This document shows, in pieces, positions 54,930-64,000 of a stretch of 64,000 nucleotides of DNA. This DNA comes from Maricaulis sp965228215. Its GTDB lineage: Bacteria; Pseudomonadota; Alphaproteobacteria; Caulobacterales; Maricaulaceae. The position numbers were made by a program, and so were the translations under genes. A model generated the notes under the pieces. That model saw only the letters and a program-made list of their open reading frames with translations, ran no database searches and was not told the origin of the DNA. Positions within the stretch are counted from its first letter, which is position 1, and each line of letters begins with the position of its first letter. The stretch covers positions 744,001 to 808,000 of the forward strand of contig OZ245800.1 in the NCBI GenBank assembly GCA_965228215.1. The letters are read 5' to 3'.

Positions 54930-56441
54930 ATGGACAGACAGAATGTTCGAGACATCGTCATCGTCGGCGGAGGCACGGCCGGCTGGATGGCTGCCGCAGC
55001 CCTGTCGAAATTCTTCGGACCCAGCCTGAATATCCGGCTAGTCGAGTCGGACCAGATCGGCATCGTCGGCGTCGGTGAAGCCACGATCCCGCAGATCAAA
55101 CATCTCAATCGCGCCCTCGACCTTGATGAGCGCGAATTCGTCGCCAAGACCCAGGGCTCGTTCAAACTGGGTATCGAATTCATCAACTGGCGGCAGACCG
55201 GTCACAGCTATCTGCACAATTTCGGCTCGATCGGGCTGAACCTGAATTCCACGCATTTCCACCATTACTGGCTCCGCAGCCGCGCGGAAGGATCCGAGCT
55301 GGACCTGTGGGATTATTGCGTCAACACCGCCGCGGCCCGCGATCGTCGCTTCGCACCCATGGAGAAGCTCGGCTCATCGCCGCTGAACGGCATCGCCTAC
55401 GCCTATCATTTCGACGCCGCACTTTATGGCCAGTTCCTGCGCGCCTACGCCGAAGCCCGCGGCGTGACCCGCATCGAGGGCAAGATTGTCGATGTTCACC
55501 AGGATGGGGAAAGCGGTCACGTCACCGAGGTCGAGCTGGAAAGCGGCGATCGGGTCGGCGGACAGTTCTTCATCGACTGTTCGGGCTTCCGCGGCCTGCT
55601 GATCGAACAGGCCCTGGAGACTGGATACGAGGACTGGTCACGCTGGTTAAAATGCGACCGCGCCCTCGCCGTGCCGTGCGCCCATGACGGCGATATCCGT
55701 CCCTACACCCAGTCCATCGCCCATGACGCCGGATGGCAGTGGCGCATTCCGCTCCAGCATCGCACCGGCAATGGCCATGTCTTTTCCAGCGCCTATACGG
55801 ACGAGGATGCGGCGCGCGAAACCCTGCTCGCCAATCTCGAGGGCGAGCCGCTGGCGGAACCGCGCCTCCTGCGTTTCGTGACCGGCCGCCGCAAGAAGTT
55901 CTGGAACGGCAATGTCGTGGCGCTGGGCCTGGCCTCGGGTTTCCTCGAGCCGCTGGAATCCACCTCGATCCACCTCATCCAGTCGGGCATCAGCCGGCTG
56001 ATTCCGCTGTTCCCGGAACAGGGTTTCTCGGCCCCGGTCGCCGATGAGTACAATCGCCAGATGGGGATGGAATTCGAGAAGATCCGGGATTTCCTGATCC
56101 TCCACTACCATCTCAACGAACGCACGGATTCACCGTTTTGGATCGATTGCCGCGAAATGGATGTGCCGGACACGCTTAAGCGGAAAATGGCGCTCTTCCG
56201 GGCGAGCGGGCGCCTCTATCACGAGCAGGAAGACCTGTTCACGGATTCCAGCTGGCTGCAGGTCATGCTCGGCCAGGGCCTGGTGCCGGAGACCTATCAC
56301 CCGATCGCCGACGCGCTGGAACCCGCCAAGCTCGAGCAATTCCTGGGCGATATCCGGCATATCGTCGGCGAGGCCTCGTCTCGCCTGCCCAGACATGCCG
56401 ATTTTGTCCGTCAGAATTGCGCGGCCCGGCCGATCAACTGA
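54930..56441 (+). CDS. Tryptophan-halogenase-like flavoprotein (A)
   Basis: A 503-residue FAD-dependent protein of the tryptophan 7-halogenase family. It has the Rossmann motif VGGGTAGWMAAAAL, the active-site lysine in GSFKLGIEF (K79), the signature GWQWRIP (268-274), and the Glu in FLEPLESTSI (E343), the equivalents of the PrnA catalytic Lys and Glu. So the halogenase core looks intact. In alphaproteobacteria and Xanthomonads these genes sit beside sugar TonB receptors, where no halogenated product is known. It starts 146 bases after the receptor and converges on its paralogue. Role unknown. Confidence 0.9.
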   Translation: MDRQNVRDIVIVGGGTAGWMAAAALSKFFGPSLNIRLVESDQIGIVGVGEATIPQIKHLNRALDLDEREFVAKTQGSFKLGIEFINWRQTGHSYLHNFGSIGLNLNSTHFHHYWLRSRAEGSELDLWDYCVNTAAARDRRFAPMEKLGSSPLNGIAYAYHFDAALYGQFLRAYAEARGVTRIEGKIVDVHQDGESGHVTEVELESGDRVGGQFFIDCSGFRGLLIEQALETGYEDWSRWLKCDRALAVPCAHDGDIRPYTQSIAHDAGWQWRIPLQHRTGNGHVFSSAYTDEDAARETLLANLEGEPLAEPRLLRFVTGRRKKFWNGNVVALGLASGFLEPLESTSIHLIQSGISRLIPLFPEQGFSAPVADEYNRQMGMEFEKIRDFLILHYHLNERTDSPFWIDCREMDVPDTLKRKMALFRASGRLYHEQEDLFTDSSWLQVMLGQGLVPETYHPIADALEPAKLEQFLGDIRHIVGEASSRLPRHADFVRQNCAARPIN

Positions 56442-56445
56442 ACCG

Positions 56446-57960
56446 TCAGCCTTCAAACGGGGCTGCCTTGCAGTGCGCGTTCACGAAGTCACGGTGCGAG
56501 GGCATGGCACCTGACGCCTCGTCGATCGCCCGTCGGATGCCCGCCATGTAGCGGGGCGAGTCCACGCCGCGCATGTCGGCAAGCCGGTCATAGCGTTCCG
56601 GCACGACATCCTGCCCCAGGAATACGGCCAGCCAGCTCGGATTGGTGAACAGCTCGATGCCCGAGGCGACGAGGCGTCCATTCTTCTGCCACTGGTCGAT
56701 CTTGTAGCGAAGCGAATCCGGAATGCTCATCTCGCGGCAATAGCGCCAGAGCTCGCCATCCTCACGCGCATTGGCGTGATAGTGGAGGATCAGGAAATCG
56801 CGGATCCACTCGTATTCCTCGTGGGTCAGGCGGTTGTATTCCTGCTCCGACAGCGGGCTGCCATCGCGTTCCGGGAAAAGCGCCAGGAAGCGCATGATGC
56901 CGATATGGATGAGATGGAGCGAGGTGGATTCGAGCGGCTCCATAAAACCAGCCGACAAGCCGATCGCGACACAGTTCTTGTTCCAGAATTTCTTCCGGCG
57001 GCCGGTCACGAAACGCAGGAAACGCGGATCTGCCAGCATCTCGCCTTCCAGATTGTCCACGAGCGTCTTGGCTGCGTCGTCGTCGGAGATGTATTCGCTG
57101 CAATAGACATGGCCATTGCCGATCCGGTGCTGGAGCGGAATGCGCCACTGCCAGCCCGCCGTCCGCGCGGTCGAGCGCGTATAGGGCGAGAAGCCCTCGG
57201 CGCCTTGCTCGCACGGCGCGGCGACAGCGCGATTGCACGGCAGCCAGTGCGTCCAGTCCTCATAACCGGTCTTCATCGCGTCCTCGATCAGAAGACCGCG
57301 GAAACCGGTGCAATCGATGAAGAAATCACCATCAATGGTCTGGCCGTCTTCCAGCGTGATCGATTCGATGAAACCATCCTCGGAGCGCAGGCTGACATCC
57401 GTCACCTTGCCCTCAATACGGGTCACGCCCTTCCCCTCGGAGAAGCGGCGCAGGAAACGCGCATAGAGGCCGGCATCGAAGTGATAGGCGTAGTCGAAGG
57501 TCGCCTGGATCTGCCGCGGATTCTGGCTCGGACGATCGAAACGACCGCGCTGGGCCATGCCCCAGCACATCGAATAATCCTGCAGCTTGTCCTGCGATCC
57601 CTCGGCCCGGGCCTTCAGCCAGTACTGGTAGAGCGGCACGGTGTCGAAATCCGCGCCGAAAATGCCAAACGGATGGAAGTAACGGTGATCATCATTCGTC
57701 CAGTTGACGAATTCGATGCCCAGTTTGAACGAACCCTGGGTCTCGCGGATGAAAGTCGCCTCGTCGATTCCCAGCGCATGGTTGAAGCGCTTGATGTAGG
57801 GGATCGTCGCCTCGCCGACGCCGACCGTCGGGATGTCCTCCGACTCCACCAGGACGACTTCGCACACGCCGCGCGTGGCATTGATGATGGCCGCGGCCGC
57901 CATCCAGCCCGCCGAGCCTCCGCCGACGATCACGATCTTGCGCAGCGGTCCTGCTTCCAT
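56446..57960 (-). CDS. Tryptophan-halogenase-like flavoprotein (B)
   Basis: A 504-residue paralogue of the plus-strand gene that it faces. It keeps VGGGSAGWMAAAAI, the lysine in GSFKLGIEF (K79), GWQWRIP (269-275) and the Glu in EPLESTSL (E344). The ATG at 57960 is preceded by GGGAGCGAGTT; an in-frame TTG directly before it is a less likely start. The two stops are separated by four bases. It is likely co-transcribed with no other gene except possibly following the MFS gene (58001-59488), which ends 41 bases upstream on the same strand. Confidence 0.9.
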   Translation of the reverse strand: MEAGPLRKIVIVGGGSAGWMAAAAIINATRGVCEVVLVESEDIPTVGVGEATIPYIKRFNHALGIDEATFIRETQGSFKLGIEFVNWTNDDHRYFHPFGIFGADFDTVPLYQYWLKARAEGSQDKLQDYSMCWGMAQRGRFDRPSQNPRQIQATFDYAYHFDAGLYARFLRRFSEGKGVTRIEGKVTDVSLRSEDGFIESITLEDGQTIDGDFFIDCTGFRGLLIEDAMKTGYEDWTHWLPCNRAVAAPCEQGAEGFSPYTRSTARTAGWQWRIPLQHRIGNGHVYCSEYISDDDAAKTLVDNLEGEMLADPRFLRFVTGRRKKFWNKNCVAIGLSAGFMEPLESTSLHLIHIGIMRFLALFPERDGSPLSEQEYNRLTHEEYEWIRDFLILHYHANAREDGELWRYCREMSIPDSLRYKIDQWQKNGRLVASGIELFTNPSWLAVFLGQDVVPERYDRLADMRGVDSPRYMAGIRRAIDEASGAMPSHRDFVNAHCKAAPFEG

Positions 57961-58000
57961 CAACTCGCTCCCTCAAGCATCAGCCTGTCCGGCAAAGCTC

Positions 58001-59488
58001 TCAATGTCCGCCCGACGCGGCCGGTTCTTCGGTGGCATCGTCCTCCGAATTGGCACTTTCGGGCAAGGGTTTCACCGACAGCCAGAGCACTGCGGAAATG
58101 GCCAGGGACACACCGGCGATCACGAAGGCCAGGCTCTTGTCCTCGACCTGGTCGAGAAAGGAGCCCACACCCAGGCTGGCTACAAGCTGGGGCAGAACGA
58201 CGGACAGGTTGAAAATCCCCATATAGAGGCCCATCCGCGTCTTGCTGATACGCAGCGACATGATCGCGAACGGCAGGGACACGATGGCCGCCCAGCCGAC
58301 ACCCAGGATCGCCATGACCGCATAGACCACGGGCGCGCTATTGCCGAACAGGTATCCGGCGCCATAGCCGACCGCCATGATGGCCACGCACAGGGCGTGC
58401 AGGCGGGAGCGACGGATGCGTTTGGCCAGGGGCATCAGGACGAGCGCCGGCAGAATCGCCGCGACCGCGTTCAGGATCAGGAAGGCGAAGGATGTCGTCT
58501 GGCCGAGACCGTCCGCATCAAGGCTCGGAATGCGAACTTCGAGGAAGGCGAACATGTAGATGAACATCGTCTGCACGCCGATCCAGGAGAAGGCATGCGC
58601 CGCCATGACCTTCTGGAATTCACCGATATTTTCGCCCAGCACGCTCTCGGTCTTGCGACCGGGCCGCACGACCCAGGCGACCAGCAATGCCGTGGCGATC
58701 GCCATCCAGCGTTCGGCGGCGAAATCGGTCTTCTCGATGTCTGCGAGGCGCAGATAGAGCGCATAGAAATCATAGACCAGGACAGCCCAGAGCGGCATCG
58801 TCGCCACGGCGAGACGCCTCAGGTCCGAACCGAGGTCCGAGGCCGGGGCCGCCGCGTCCGCATCGCCGTCCGACAGATCTTCCGGCTCCGCGATGAAGAA
58901 GGGCGGGATCAGCGTGAAGGCGAGTACCAGTAGAGCGCCGAAATAGATCAGGAAGACATTGCCGACAGTGGCGCCGATGAAATAGGCCAGCACACCGAAC
59001 GAGCCGGACACCGTCTGCATCCACGTATAACCGCGCGTTCGTTCATCGCCTTCCGGTGTGACGTCTGCGATCAGCGATCGAGTCGGGTTGAAACCGACAT
59101 TGATCGAGAGATCCAGCGTCAGCGCCACGATCAGCGCAACGAGTACAATCCCCTCGAGGCCCAGCCCGTCGGAGATCACACCGATATTGGGCAAGGCGAG
59201 CAATGAAAGCGCCGACAGGACACCCCCGACCAGGATGAAGGGCCGTCGCCGCCCACCCCAGAACCAGACCTTGTCGGACACGATGCCCGTGATCACCTGG
59301 CCGAAAATGCCGGCCAGCGGACCGGCAGCCCAGACCAGGCCAATCTCGTCGATCTCGAAATGGAATCGCGTGCGCAGGATCCAGCTCAGCGCCGAGATCT
59401 GCACAGCCAGGGCAAACCCCATCGCCGTCGCCGGCAAGGTCATCAGGACCAGGAATGGCTTGCTGAGCTTTTTCTGCATGTCGAGCAT
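58001..59488 (-). CDS. MFS sugar permease (maltose/sucrose type) (2)
   Basis: A 495-residue inner-membrane permease with about 12 helices, of the same type as the permease at 47.1 kb. The loop motif SDKVWFWGGRRRPFILVGG after TM2 and the RSRLHALCVAIM region support a GPH/SLC45-like sugar carrier. GGGAGG precedes the ATG with good spacing. It is divergent from the second GH13 glucosidase and lies just upstream of halogenase B on the same strand. Having two permeases in one locus may mean different chain lengths or sugars. Confidence 0.87.
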   Translation of the reverse strand: MLDMQKKLSKPFLVLMTLPATAMGFALAVQISALSWILRTRFHFEIDEIGLVWAAGPLAGIFGQVITGIVSDKVWFWGGRRRPFILVGGVLSALSLLALPNIGVISDGLGLEGIVLVALIVALTLDLSINVGFNPTRSLIADVTPEGDERTRGYTWMQTVSGSFGVLAYFIGATVGNVFLIYFGALLVLAFTLIPPFFIAEPEDLSDGDADAAAPASDLGSDLRRLAVATMPLWAVLVYDFYALYLRLADIEKTDFAAERWMAIATALLVAWVVRPGRKTESVLGENIGEFQKVMAAHAFSWIGVQTMFIYMFAFLEVRIPSLDADGLGQTTSFAFLILNAVAAILPALVLMPLAKRIRRSRLHALCVAIMAVGYGAGYLFGNSAPVVYAVMAILGVGWAAIVSLPFAIMSLRISKTRMGLYMGIFNLSVVLPQLVASLGVGSFLDQVEDKSLAFVIAGVSLAISAVLWLSVKPLPESANSEDDATEEPAASGGH

Positions 59489-59678
59489 CGCCGGCCCTCC
59501 CCTGCCGCATCGATGTCATGTGATTGCAAAATTCTGACAGAAAGATGCACTGACGTCACGGTTCTTATGTGTAATAATATTGAAAATAAGGACTGTCGGC
59601 GATGCTATGTTTTCGCAAAACGACGGTCAGGGAGGGGGCGCCACCCCAGCTGGTCGCGCCGGAACAGACAGGGTGAAC

Positions 59679-61298
59679 ATGAGCTCGACCCGCAAGGACG
59701 CGCCCGACTGGTGGCGCGGCGCCGTCATCTATCAGATCTATCCGCGCAGCTATCTCGACACGAATGGCGACGGCGTGGGCGATCTGCCCGGGATTCTCGA
59801 CAAGCTCGACTACATCGCCGATCTCGGCGTTGACGGATTCTGGATCTCGCCCTTCTTCACCTCGCCCATGGCGGATTTCGGCTATGACGTCGCGGATTTC
59901 CGGGATGTCGATCCGATGTTCGGCACGCTCGCGGATTTCGACGCCATCGTGGAGAAAGCCCATCGTCTGGGACTGAAAGTGGTGATCGACCAGATCTACT
60001 CCCACACGGCCAAGAACCACGCCTGGTTTGAGGAAAGCCGGCAGTCGGCGAACAATGCGAAGGCGGACTGGTATGTCTGGGCCGACGCCCGGCCGGACGG
60101 CTCGCCACCCAACAATTGGCAATCCTTTTTCTATGGCCCGGCCTGGACGTGGGACGCGCATCGCAGCCAGTACTACATGCACAATTTCCTGCCGGAACAG
60201 CCGGATCTCAATCTGTGGAATCCGGAAGTCCGCGCGGCCATTCTCGACACGCTGCGCTTCTGGCTCGATCGCGGCGTCGACGGCGTCCGGCTGGATGCCA
60301 TCAGCCATTGCCTGCACGACCAGGCATTGCGGGACAACATGCCCCGGCACAATCCCGACGCCGGAAAACCCGGCGACATGCAGGACAAGATCTACACGGT
60401 CGGTCTGCCCGAAGTGGCGGACTTCATGGCCGAGATCCGCGGCGTGCTCGACGAATACGACAACCGCTTCGCCGTCGGCGAGATCGGCGGGGACGACCCT
60501 CTCGGCCAGGCGCTCACCTATGCCGATCCAGGGCGCTCGCTGCAGACCTTCTACAGTTTCAGCTTCCTCTTCCAGTCACCGCTGACCCCGACCCTGATCC
60601 GCGACGCGATCGAGGATGGTTTGAGCCGGCATCCCGACGGCTGGCCGACCCAGGTGTTTTCCAATCACGACGCTGTACGTGTCCCGACCCGCTGGGCGGG
60701 GGATTGGTTCGGACCCGAAGCCGCACAGATGCTGAACATCCTTCTTTTGAGCCTGCGCGGATCGGTCTGCCTCTACCAGGGCGAGGAATTGGGCCTGAAC
60801 CAGACGGACGTTCCGTACGAGCGACTGGTGGATCCGGAAGCCATCAAGAACTGGCCGCGCACGCTCGGCCGCGACGGCGCCCGCACGCCAATGCCGTGGC
60901 ACAAGGATGGCGAACACGCCGGTTTCTCGCCGCTCGAACCCTGGCTGCCGATCGACGGGAAACATTTCGATCTCGCCGCCGACCAGCAGGCCGGCCGTGA
61001 AGGATCGACCCTGGAACTGACTCGCAAGGCGCTGCAGAGACGCTCCCAGCTGGACGCACTCCGCATCGGCGACATCCGATTCCTCGCGAGTGATAATCGC
61101 TTCCTCGCCTTCGCCCGGCGCGACGGGGAGGACGAGATCCTGTGCTGTTTCAACCTTTCCCCCGAAACGCTCGAGGCCGAGCTGCCCGCCGAGGGTGAGT
61201 GGCAGGCGCTGGACGATTTCCCGGCCCGCGGCAGGATCAGTGGCGGCATGCTCGACCTGCCCGCCTACGGATTCCTGCTTGCCCGCAGATCCAGCTAG
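59679..61298 (+). CDS. Alpha-glucosidase, GH13 (2)
   Basis: A 539-residue cytoplasmic GH13 enzyme similar to the minus-strand gene at 50.0 kb. Regions: AVIYQIYPRSYLDTNGDGVG, VVIDQIYSHTAK, DGVRLDAISH (nucleophile D206), FAVGEIGGDD (acid E268) and FSNHDAVR (H330, D331). It probably cleaves maltodextrins or isomalto-type bonds. The open frame begins further upstream at a TTG (59580); I use the ATG after AGGGTGAAC because family proteins start close to it. Which bonds each paralogue prefers is not decidable here. Confidence 0.9.
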   Translation: MSSTRKDAPDWWRGAVIYQIYPRSYLDTNGDGVGDLPGILDKLDYIADLGVDGFWISPFFTSPMADFGYDVADFRDVDPMFGTLADFDAIVEKAHRLGLKVVIDQIYSHTAKNHAWFEESRQSANNAKADWYVWADARPDGSPPNNWQSFFYGPAWTWDAHRSQYYMHNFLPEQPDLNLWNPEVRAAILDTLRFWLDRGVDGVRLDAISHCLHDQALRDNMPRHNPDAGKPGDMQDKIYTVGLPEVADFMAEIRGVLDEYDNRFAVGEIGGDDPLGQALTYADPGRSLQTFYSFSFLFQSPLTPTLIRDAIEDGLSRHPDGWPTQVFSNHDAVRVPTRWAGDWFGPEAAQMLNILLLSLRGSVCLYQGEELGLNQTDVPYERLVDPEAIKNWPRTLGRDGARTPMPWHKDGEHAGFSPLEPWLPIDGKHFDLAADQQAGREGSTLELTRKALQRRSQLDALRIGDIRFLASDNRFLAFARRDGEDEILCCFNLSPETLEAELPAEGEWQALDDFPARGRISGGMLDLPAYGFLLARRSS

Positions 61299-61335
61299 CC
61301 TAGTTTCCCGGCTGGAATCGGGCTGAAGAATCACC

Positions 61336-62271
61336 ATGGCAGACCTGCACACACCGCCGGGCGCATCCGCACGCCTTCCCATTCGCACCGTGACGATCAC
61401 GGGCGCGGCGCTGCTGGCGACGGCCTATGCCTGCATCTGGCTGTTTGCGCCCTTCGATCTGTCGCAGCTCGGCATGTTCTGGCCCTTCGGTGGACTGGGC
61501 CTGGCGGGAGCGCTGGTGGCCAATTCGACAGGTGTCGGAGGCGGCGTGGTGTTCGTACCCGCCTTCTCGCTCCTGCGCGAGAGCGGCGCCATGGACCTGT
61601 CTCCGGCCCAGGCCGTTGGTATCAGTTTCGCGATCCAGTGCTTTGGCATGTCCGTCGGCTCGCTGACCTGGCTCAATCGCTTCTACAGACCCGAAGCCGC
61701 GGGAGGCGATGCCCTGCTGCGCCCCCTGCTCTGGCGCATCCTGGCCCTGGTTCTCGCCACCGGCCTGCCGGCCCTGCTGGTGATGCAGCATGTCATCGCG
61801 GTGGATGCGGATATCGCCTTCCTCCTGTTCAAACTGTTCTCGATCGCCCTCGGAAGCGCGCTCCTGCTGCAGCTGGCCCTGTCGCGCTATGTCGGCGGGG
61901 ACCGGACCGTGCTGGACCGGATCGACCTCGTCGCCATTCTCGGTATCGGCATCGCGGGCGGGTCCGCCACCGCCATGTTCTCGGTGGGAACGGGCGAGTT
62001 GCTGGCGCTCTACCTCTTCCTGCGACGCTTCCCGCTGGACATCTGCGTCGCCACGGCCGTGATCGCCTCCGCTATCAGCGTGCTGACGGGTCTCGGCCTA
62101 CATCTCCAGGCCGGCTATCTGGTCTGGGAAATCCTTATCTTCGCCGCTCCGGCCGTGATGCTGGGCGGATTTCTCGCCCGCCGCCTGGCGCACCGGCTTG
62201 GCGCATTCCGGCTCAAGCTGGCCACGGGAATCTGGATTATCTCGTCCAGCGCAATTTTACTCCTAACCTGA
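61336..62271 (+). CDS. TauE/SafE family membrane permease
   Basis: A 311-residue inner-membrane protein with about eight helices, of the TauE/SafE (sulfite exporter-like) family. It shows the family pattern of two repeats, the first GLAGALVANSTGVGGGVVFVPAFSLL and the second GIGIAGGSATAMFSVGTGELLALYLFL. Known relatives export sulfite or sulfoacetate or act as anion carriers. It lies 38 bases after the GH13 stop and 72 bases before the pullulanase-like gene, all on the plus strand, so it may be in an operon with them. Its link to glucan use is not clear. Confidence 0.82.
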   Translation: MADLHTPPGASARLPIRTVTITGAALLATAYACIWLFAPFDLSQLGMFWPFGGLGLAGALVANSTGVGGGVVFVPAFSLLRESGAMDLSPAQAVGISFAIQCFGMSVGSLTWLNRFYRPEAAGGDALLRPLLWRILALVLATGLPALLVMQHVIAVDADIAFLLFKLFSIALGSALLLQLALSRYVGGDRTVLDRIDLVAILGIGIAGGSATAMFSVGTGELLALYLFLRRFPLDICVATAVIASAISVLTGLGLHLQAGYLVWEILIFAAPAVMLGGFLARRLAHRLGAFRLKLATGIWIISSSAILLLT

Positions 62272-62343
62272 AGCACAAATTCCCGTATTGCCCATCATGC
62301 CTGAGCATGCAGAATGCAAAATGCTGCAAATCGGGAGGCATGC

Positions 62344-64000
62344 ATGTCGGGACACCTCATGAGAAGCACCGCGGTGATCGCTTTGATTTCGATCGCTGCA
62401 TGCTCACCATCACCGCAGGACATTGCGCCTCAGACAGATCCCGAAACCGCCCCCGAAGCCGCCTCGGACGCGACGCCGGAGGCCGAAACTATCGAGCCGG
62501 ATTATCTGCGCGCAGAAATTCGCGAGAACGGTTCGGTCTGGGTCACGCAATGGGGTAATTCCGACCGCCCGCTGGCGACGGATGCGTACCGGCTGACGCG
62601 CGCCGACGGATCCCAAGTCGCGCTGAGTGCAGCCTTGCCGGCGAGCGCCGACGAGATCCAGCTCTTCCCGTCCGAGGATCTTGATATTCGCCGAGTCCAC
62701 TATCTCGAGATTCCCGAACTCGACCTGCGGGCCCGCGTTCGTTTCGACGGCTGGTTCAGATCGGTTTACTCAGACAAGGAACTCGGCGCCAACATCTCCG
62801 AGGACGGTAGCCGGACCGATTTCCGGGTTTTCGCCCCGCGCGCTGACCGGGTTCGCCTCTATCTCTACGAAAATGCCGGGGACGGTCCTGAAGCCGCCTT
62901 TGCCAGCGTGGAGATGCAGGCCGACGAGAACGGCGTGTTCGAGGCCAGCTTCCCCGGCGATCTGCACGGCGTGTATTATGACTTCACTGCGCACGGGCCC
63001 ACCGGACCCGGCTCGCGCTTCTACGCAACGCATCCGGTTCACCTGTCCGATCCCTATGCGCGCGTGAACGCTGAAGCCACCGGCAAGAGCCGTGTCTGGC
63101 GCGCCACCACGCCGGCAACGCCGCTGGCGAATGGACGCCCGGCGATGGAAGATGTCGTTGCCTATGAAGTGCACGTCCAGGACTTCACCGACCTTCTGCC
63201 GAACCAGGCTGAGCTGGGCAGTTCCATTCCGGCCATGGCGGAGAGTGGGCTGACCAATTCGCGCGGAGAACCGATCGGTTTCGACCACATCGTCGATCTC
63301 GGCGTGAACGTGGTCCACCTCCTGCCGATGCAGGAATTCATCCATCGCGACCGTGGGACCTGGCGCGAGAATTACAGCGATGTGCCGCTGATGCAGGAAA
63401 TGGGGATAGCGGAGGAAGATTATCAGTGGGGCTATCGCACCACGCACCCCTTCGCCATCGAGACCCGCTACCGCCAGACCGGCACCGAGCACGGCGCCCA
63501 GCGCGACCAGTTCCGCGACCTCGTCCAGGCCTTCCATGATCGCGGCATCGCAGTGATCATCGATCTAGTGCCCAATCATACCGGCGAGAATATGGATGGT
63601 CGCGAAGATGTGTTGAATTACAATGCCTTCGCACCGTTTTATTATTATCGCCTCGATGATGAGGGCCGGCATATCGGTGCATTCGGCAATGAGGTGAAGT
63701 CCGAAGACCGGCCGATGGTCGCGCGCTGGCTGATCGATCAATGCCGGCACCTGATCGAGGAAATCGGCATTGACGGATTCCGCATCGATCTCGCGGGCCA
63801 GGTCGACGAGCAGACGCTCTATGCCCTGCGCGAGGCGCTCGGCGATGATGTCATCATCTATGGCGAACCCTGGATCGACACGAATGACCCCTTCGTCCGG
63901 GCCAATCCCGACTGGGACTGGTACAAGGAAGACGCGCCGATCACCTTCTTCCAGGATGACAGCCGCAATGCGCTGGTCGGCTCGCCCTTCGTGCTGGAGA
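62344..64000 (+). CDS. Pullulanase-like GH13 lipoprotein (partial)
   Basis: The first 552 codons of a GH13 debranching-type enzyme; the end is outside the window. MSGHLMRSTAVIALISIAAC gives a lipobox (C20). After a Glu/Ala/Pro-rich linker come N-terminal domains including a CBM48-like one (SRTDFRVFAPRADRVRLYLYENAG). Barrel motifs: YQWGYRTTHPF, VIIDLVPNHT, GIDGFRIDLAGQ (nucleophile Asp) and IYGEPW (acid Glu), matching the pullulanase type (GH13_13/14). It would cut alpha-1,6 branches in surface or periplasmic glucan. GGGAGG precedes the ATG. Confidence 0.88.
   Translation, partial: MSGHLMRSTAVIALISIAACSPSPQDIAPQTDPETAPEAASDATPEAETIEPDYLRAEIRENGSVWVTQWGNSDRPLATDAYRLTRADGSQVALSAALPASADEIQLFPSEDLDIRRVHYLEIPELDLRARVRFDGWFRSVYSDKELGANISEDGSRTDFRVFAPRADRVRLYLYENAGDGPEAAFASVEMQADENGVFEASFPGDLHGVYYDFTAHGPTGPGSRFYATHPVHLSDPYARVNAEATGKSRVWRATTPATPLANGRPAMEDVVAYEVHVQDFTDLLPNQAELGSSIPAMAESGLTNSRGEPIGFDHIVDLGVNVVHLLPMQEFIHRDRGTWRENYSDVPLMQEMGIAEEDYQWGYRTTHPFAIETRYRQTGTEHGAQRDQFRDLVQAFHDRGIAVIIDLVPNHTGENMDGREDVLNYNAFAPFYYYRLDDEGRHIGAFGNEVKSEDRPMVARWLIDQCRHLIEEIGIDGFRIDLAGQVDEQTLYALREALGDDVIIYGEPWIDTNDPFVRANPDWDWYKEDAPITFFQDDSRNALVGSPFVLE

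Noticed and set aside
56776..58933. Plus-strand frames opposite halogenase B and the second MFS permease
   Set aside because: Antisense to genes with clear catalytic and transport motifs.
59551..59558. TGACGTCA palindrome before the second GH13 gene
   Set aside because: Eight bases are too common by chance and there is no second copy upstream of the other glucan genes.

Overview
The window looks like a chromosomal piece of a GC-rich alphaproteobacterium, probably a marine, stalked-type member of the Maricaulales/Hyphomonadaceae or a Caulobacter relative. I infer this from the codon bias, a TonB-dependent maltodextrin locus with flavin halogenase-like genes as seen in Caulobacter-type genomes, a complete Entner-Doudoroff operon, and many secreted hydrolases. 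No tRNA, rRNA, IS element, prophage or CRISPR array was seen. Both ends cut genes: a BaiN/HI0933-type flavoprotein at the left and a pullulanase-like GH13 enzyme at the right.

Layout. 0-5 kb: an RND efflux pair (adaptor plus pump) with a DUF1330 gene. 5-10 kb: a PQQ-type sugar dehydrogenase, a hybrid histidine kinase, a small membrane protein and an unknown 400-residue protein. 9.9-16.5 kb: an ABC ATPase with a giant permease/M1-aminopeptidase fusion, then an ABC-F (Uup-like) protein. 16.5-22.4 kb: a secreted M14 carboxypeptidase, an alkylsulfatase lipoprotein and an outer-membrane barrel protein, all on the minus strand. 22.7-27.7 kb: a signalling cluster with two class III cyclase-domain proteins surrounding two Crp/Fnr regulators; both cyclase domains have lost typical active-site residues, and one carries a SLOG-like Rossmann segment behind TPRs. 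27.8-32.7 kb: a TIR-TM-TPR protein followed by an unknown 205-residue protein, divergent from a secreted protein with a short collagen-like run and a long alanine-rich coiled coil; this is the least explained part. 32.7-35.8 kb: OsmC, Lrp/AsnC, DUF3108 and aldo/keto reductase genes.

35.8-64 kb is one metabolic story. The operon zwf-pgl-edd-glk-eda turns glucose into pyruvate and glyceraldehyde-3-phosphate. Next to it is an alpha-glucan locus: an esterase with a starch-binding-like domain, a GH97 alpha-glucosidase, a lipoprotein alpha-amylase, two sugar-type MFS permeases, a LacI regulator, two GH13 alpha-glucosidases, a TonB-dependent receptor, two tryptophan-halogenase-like flavoproteins and a pullulanase-like lipoprotein. 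The likely route is: surface or periplasmic lipoprotein hydrolases cut the glucan, the TonB receptor imports maltodextrins, the MFS proteins bring them through the inner membrane, the GH13 enzymes release glucose, and glk and the Entner-Doudoroff enzymes consume it.

Starts were re-chosen where a Shine-Dalgarno sequence pointed to an internal codon. Family assignments are from motifs and memory only; no search was run.
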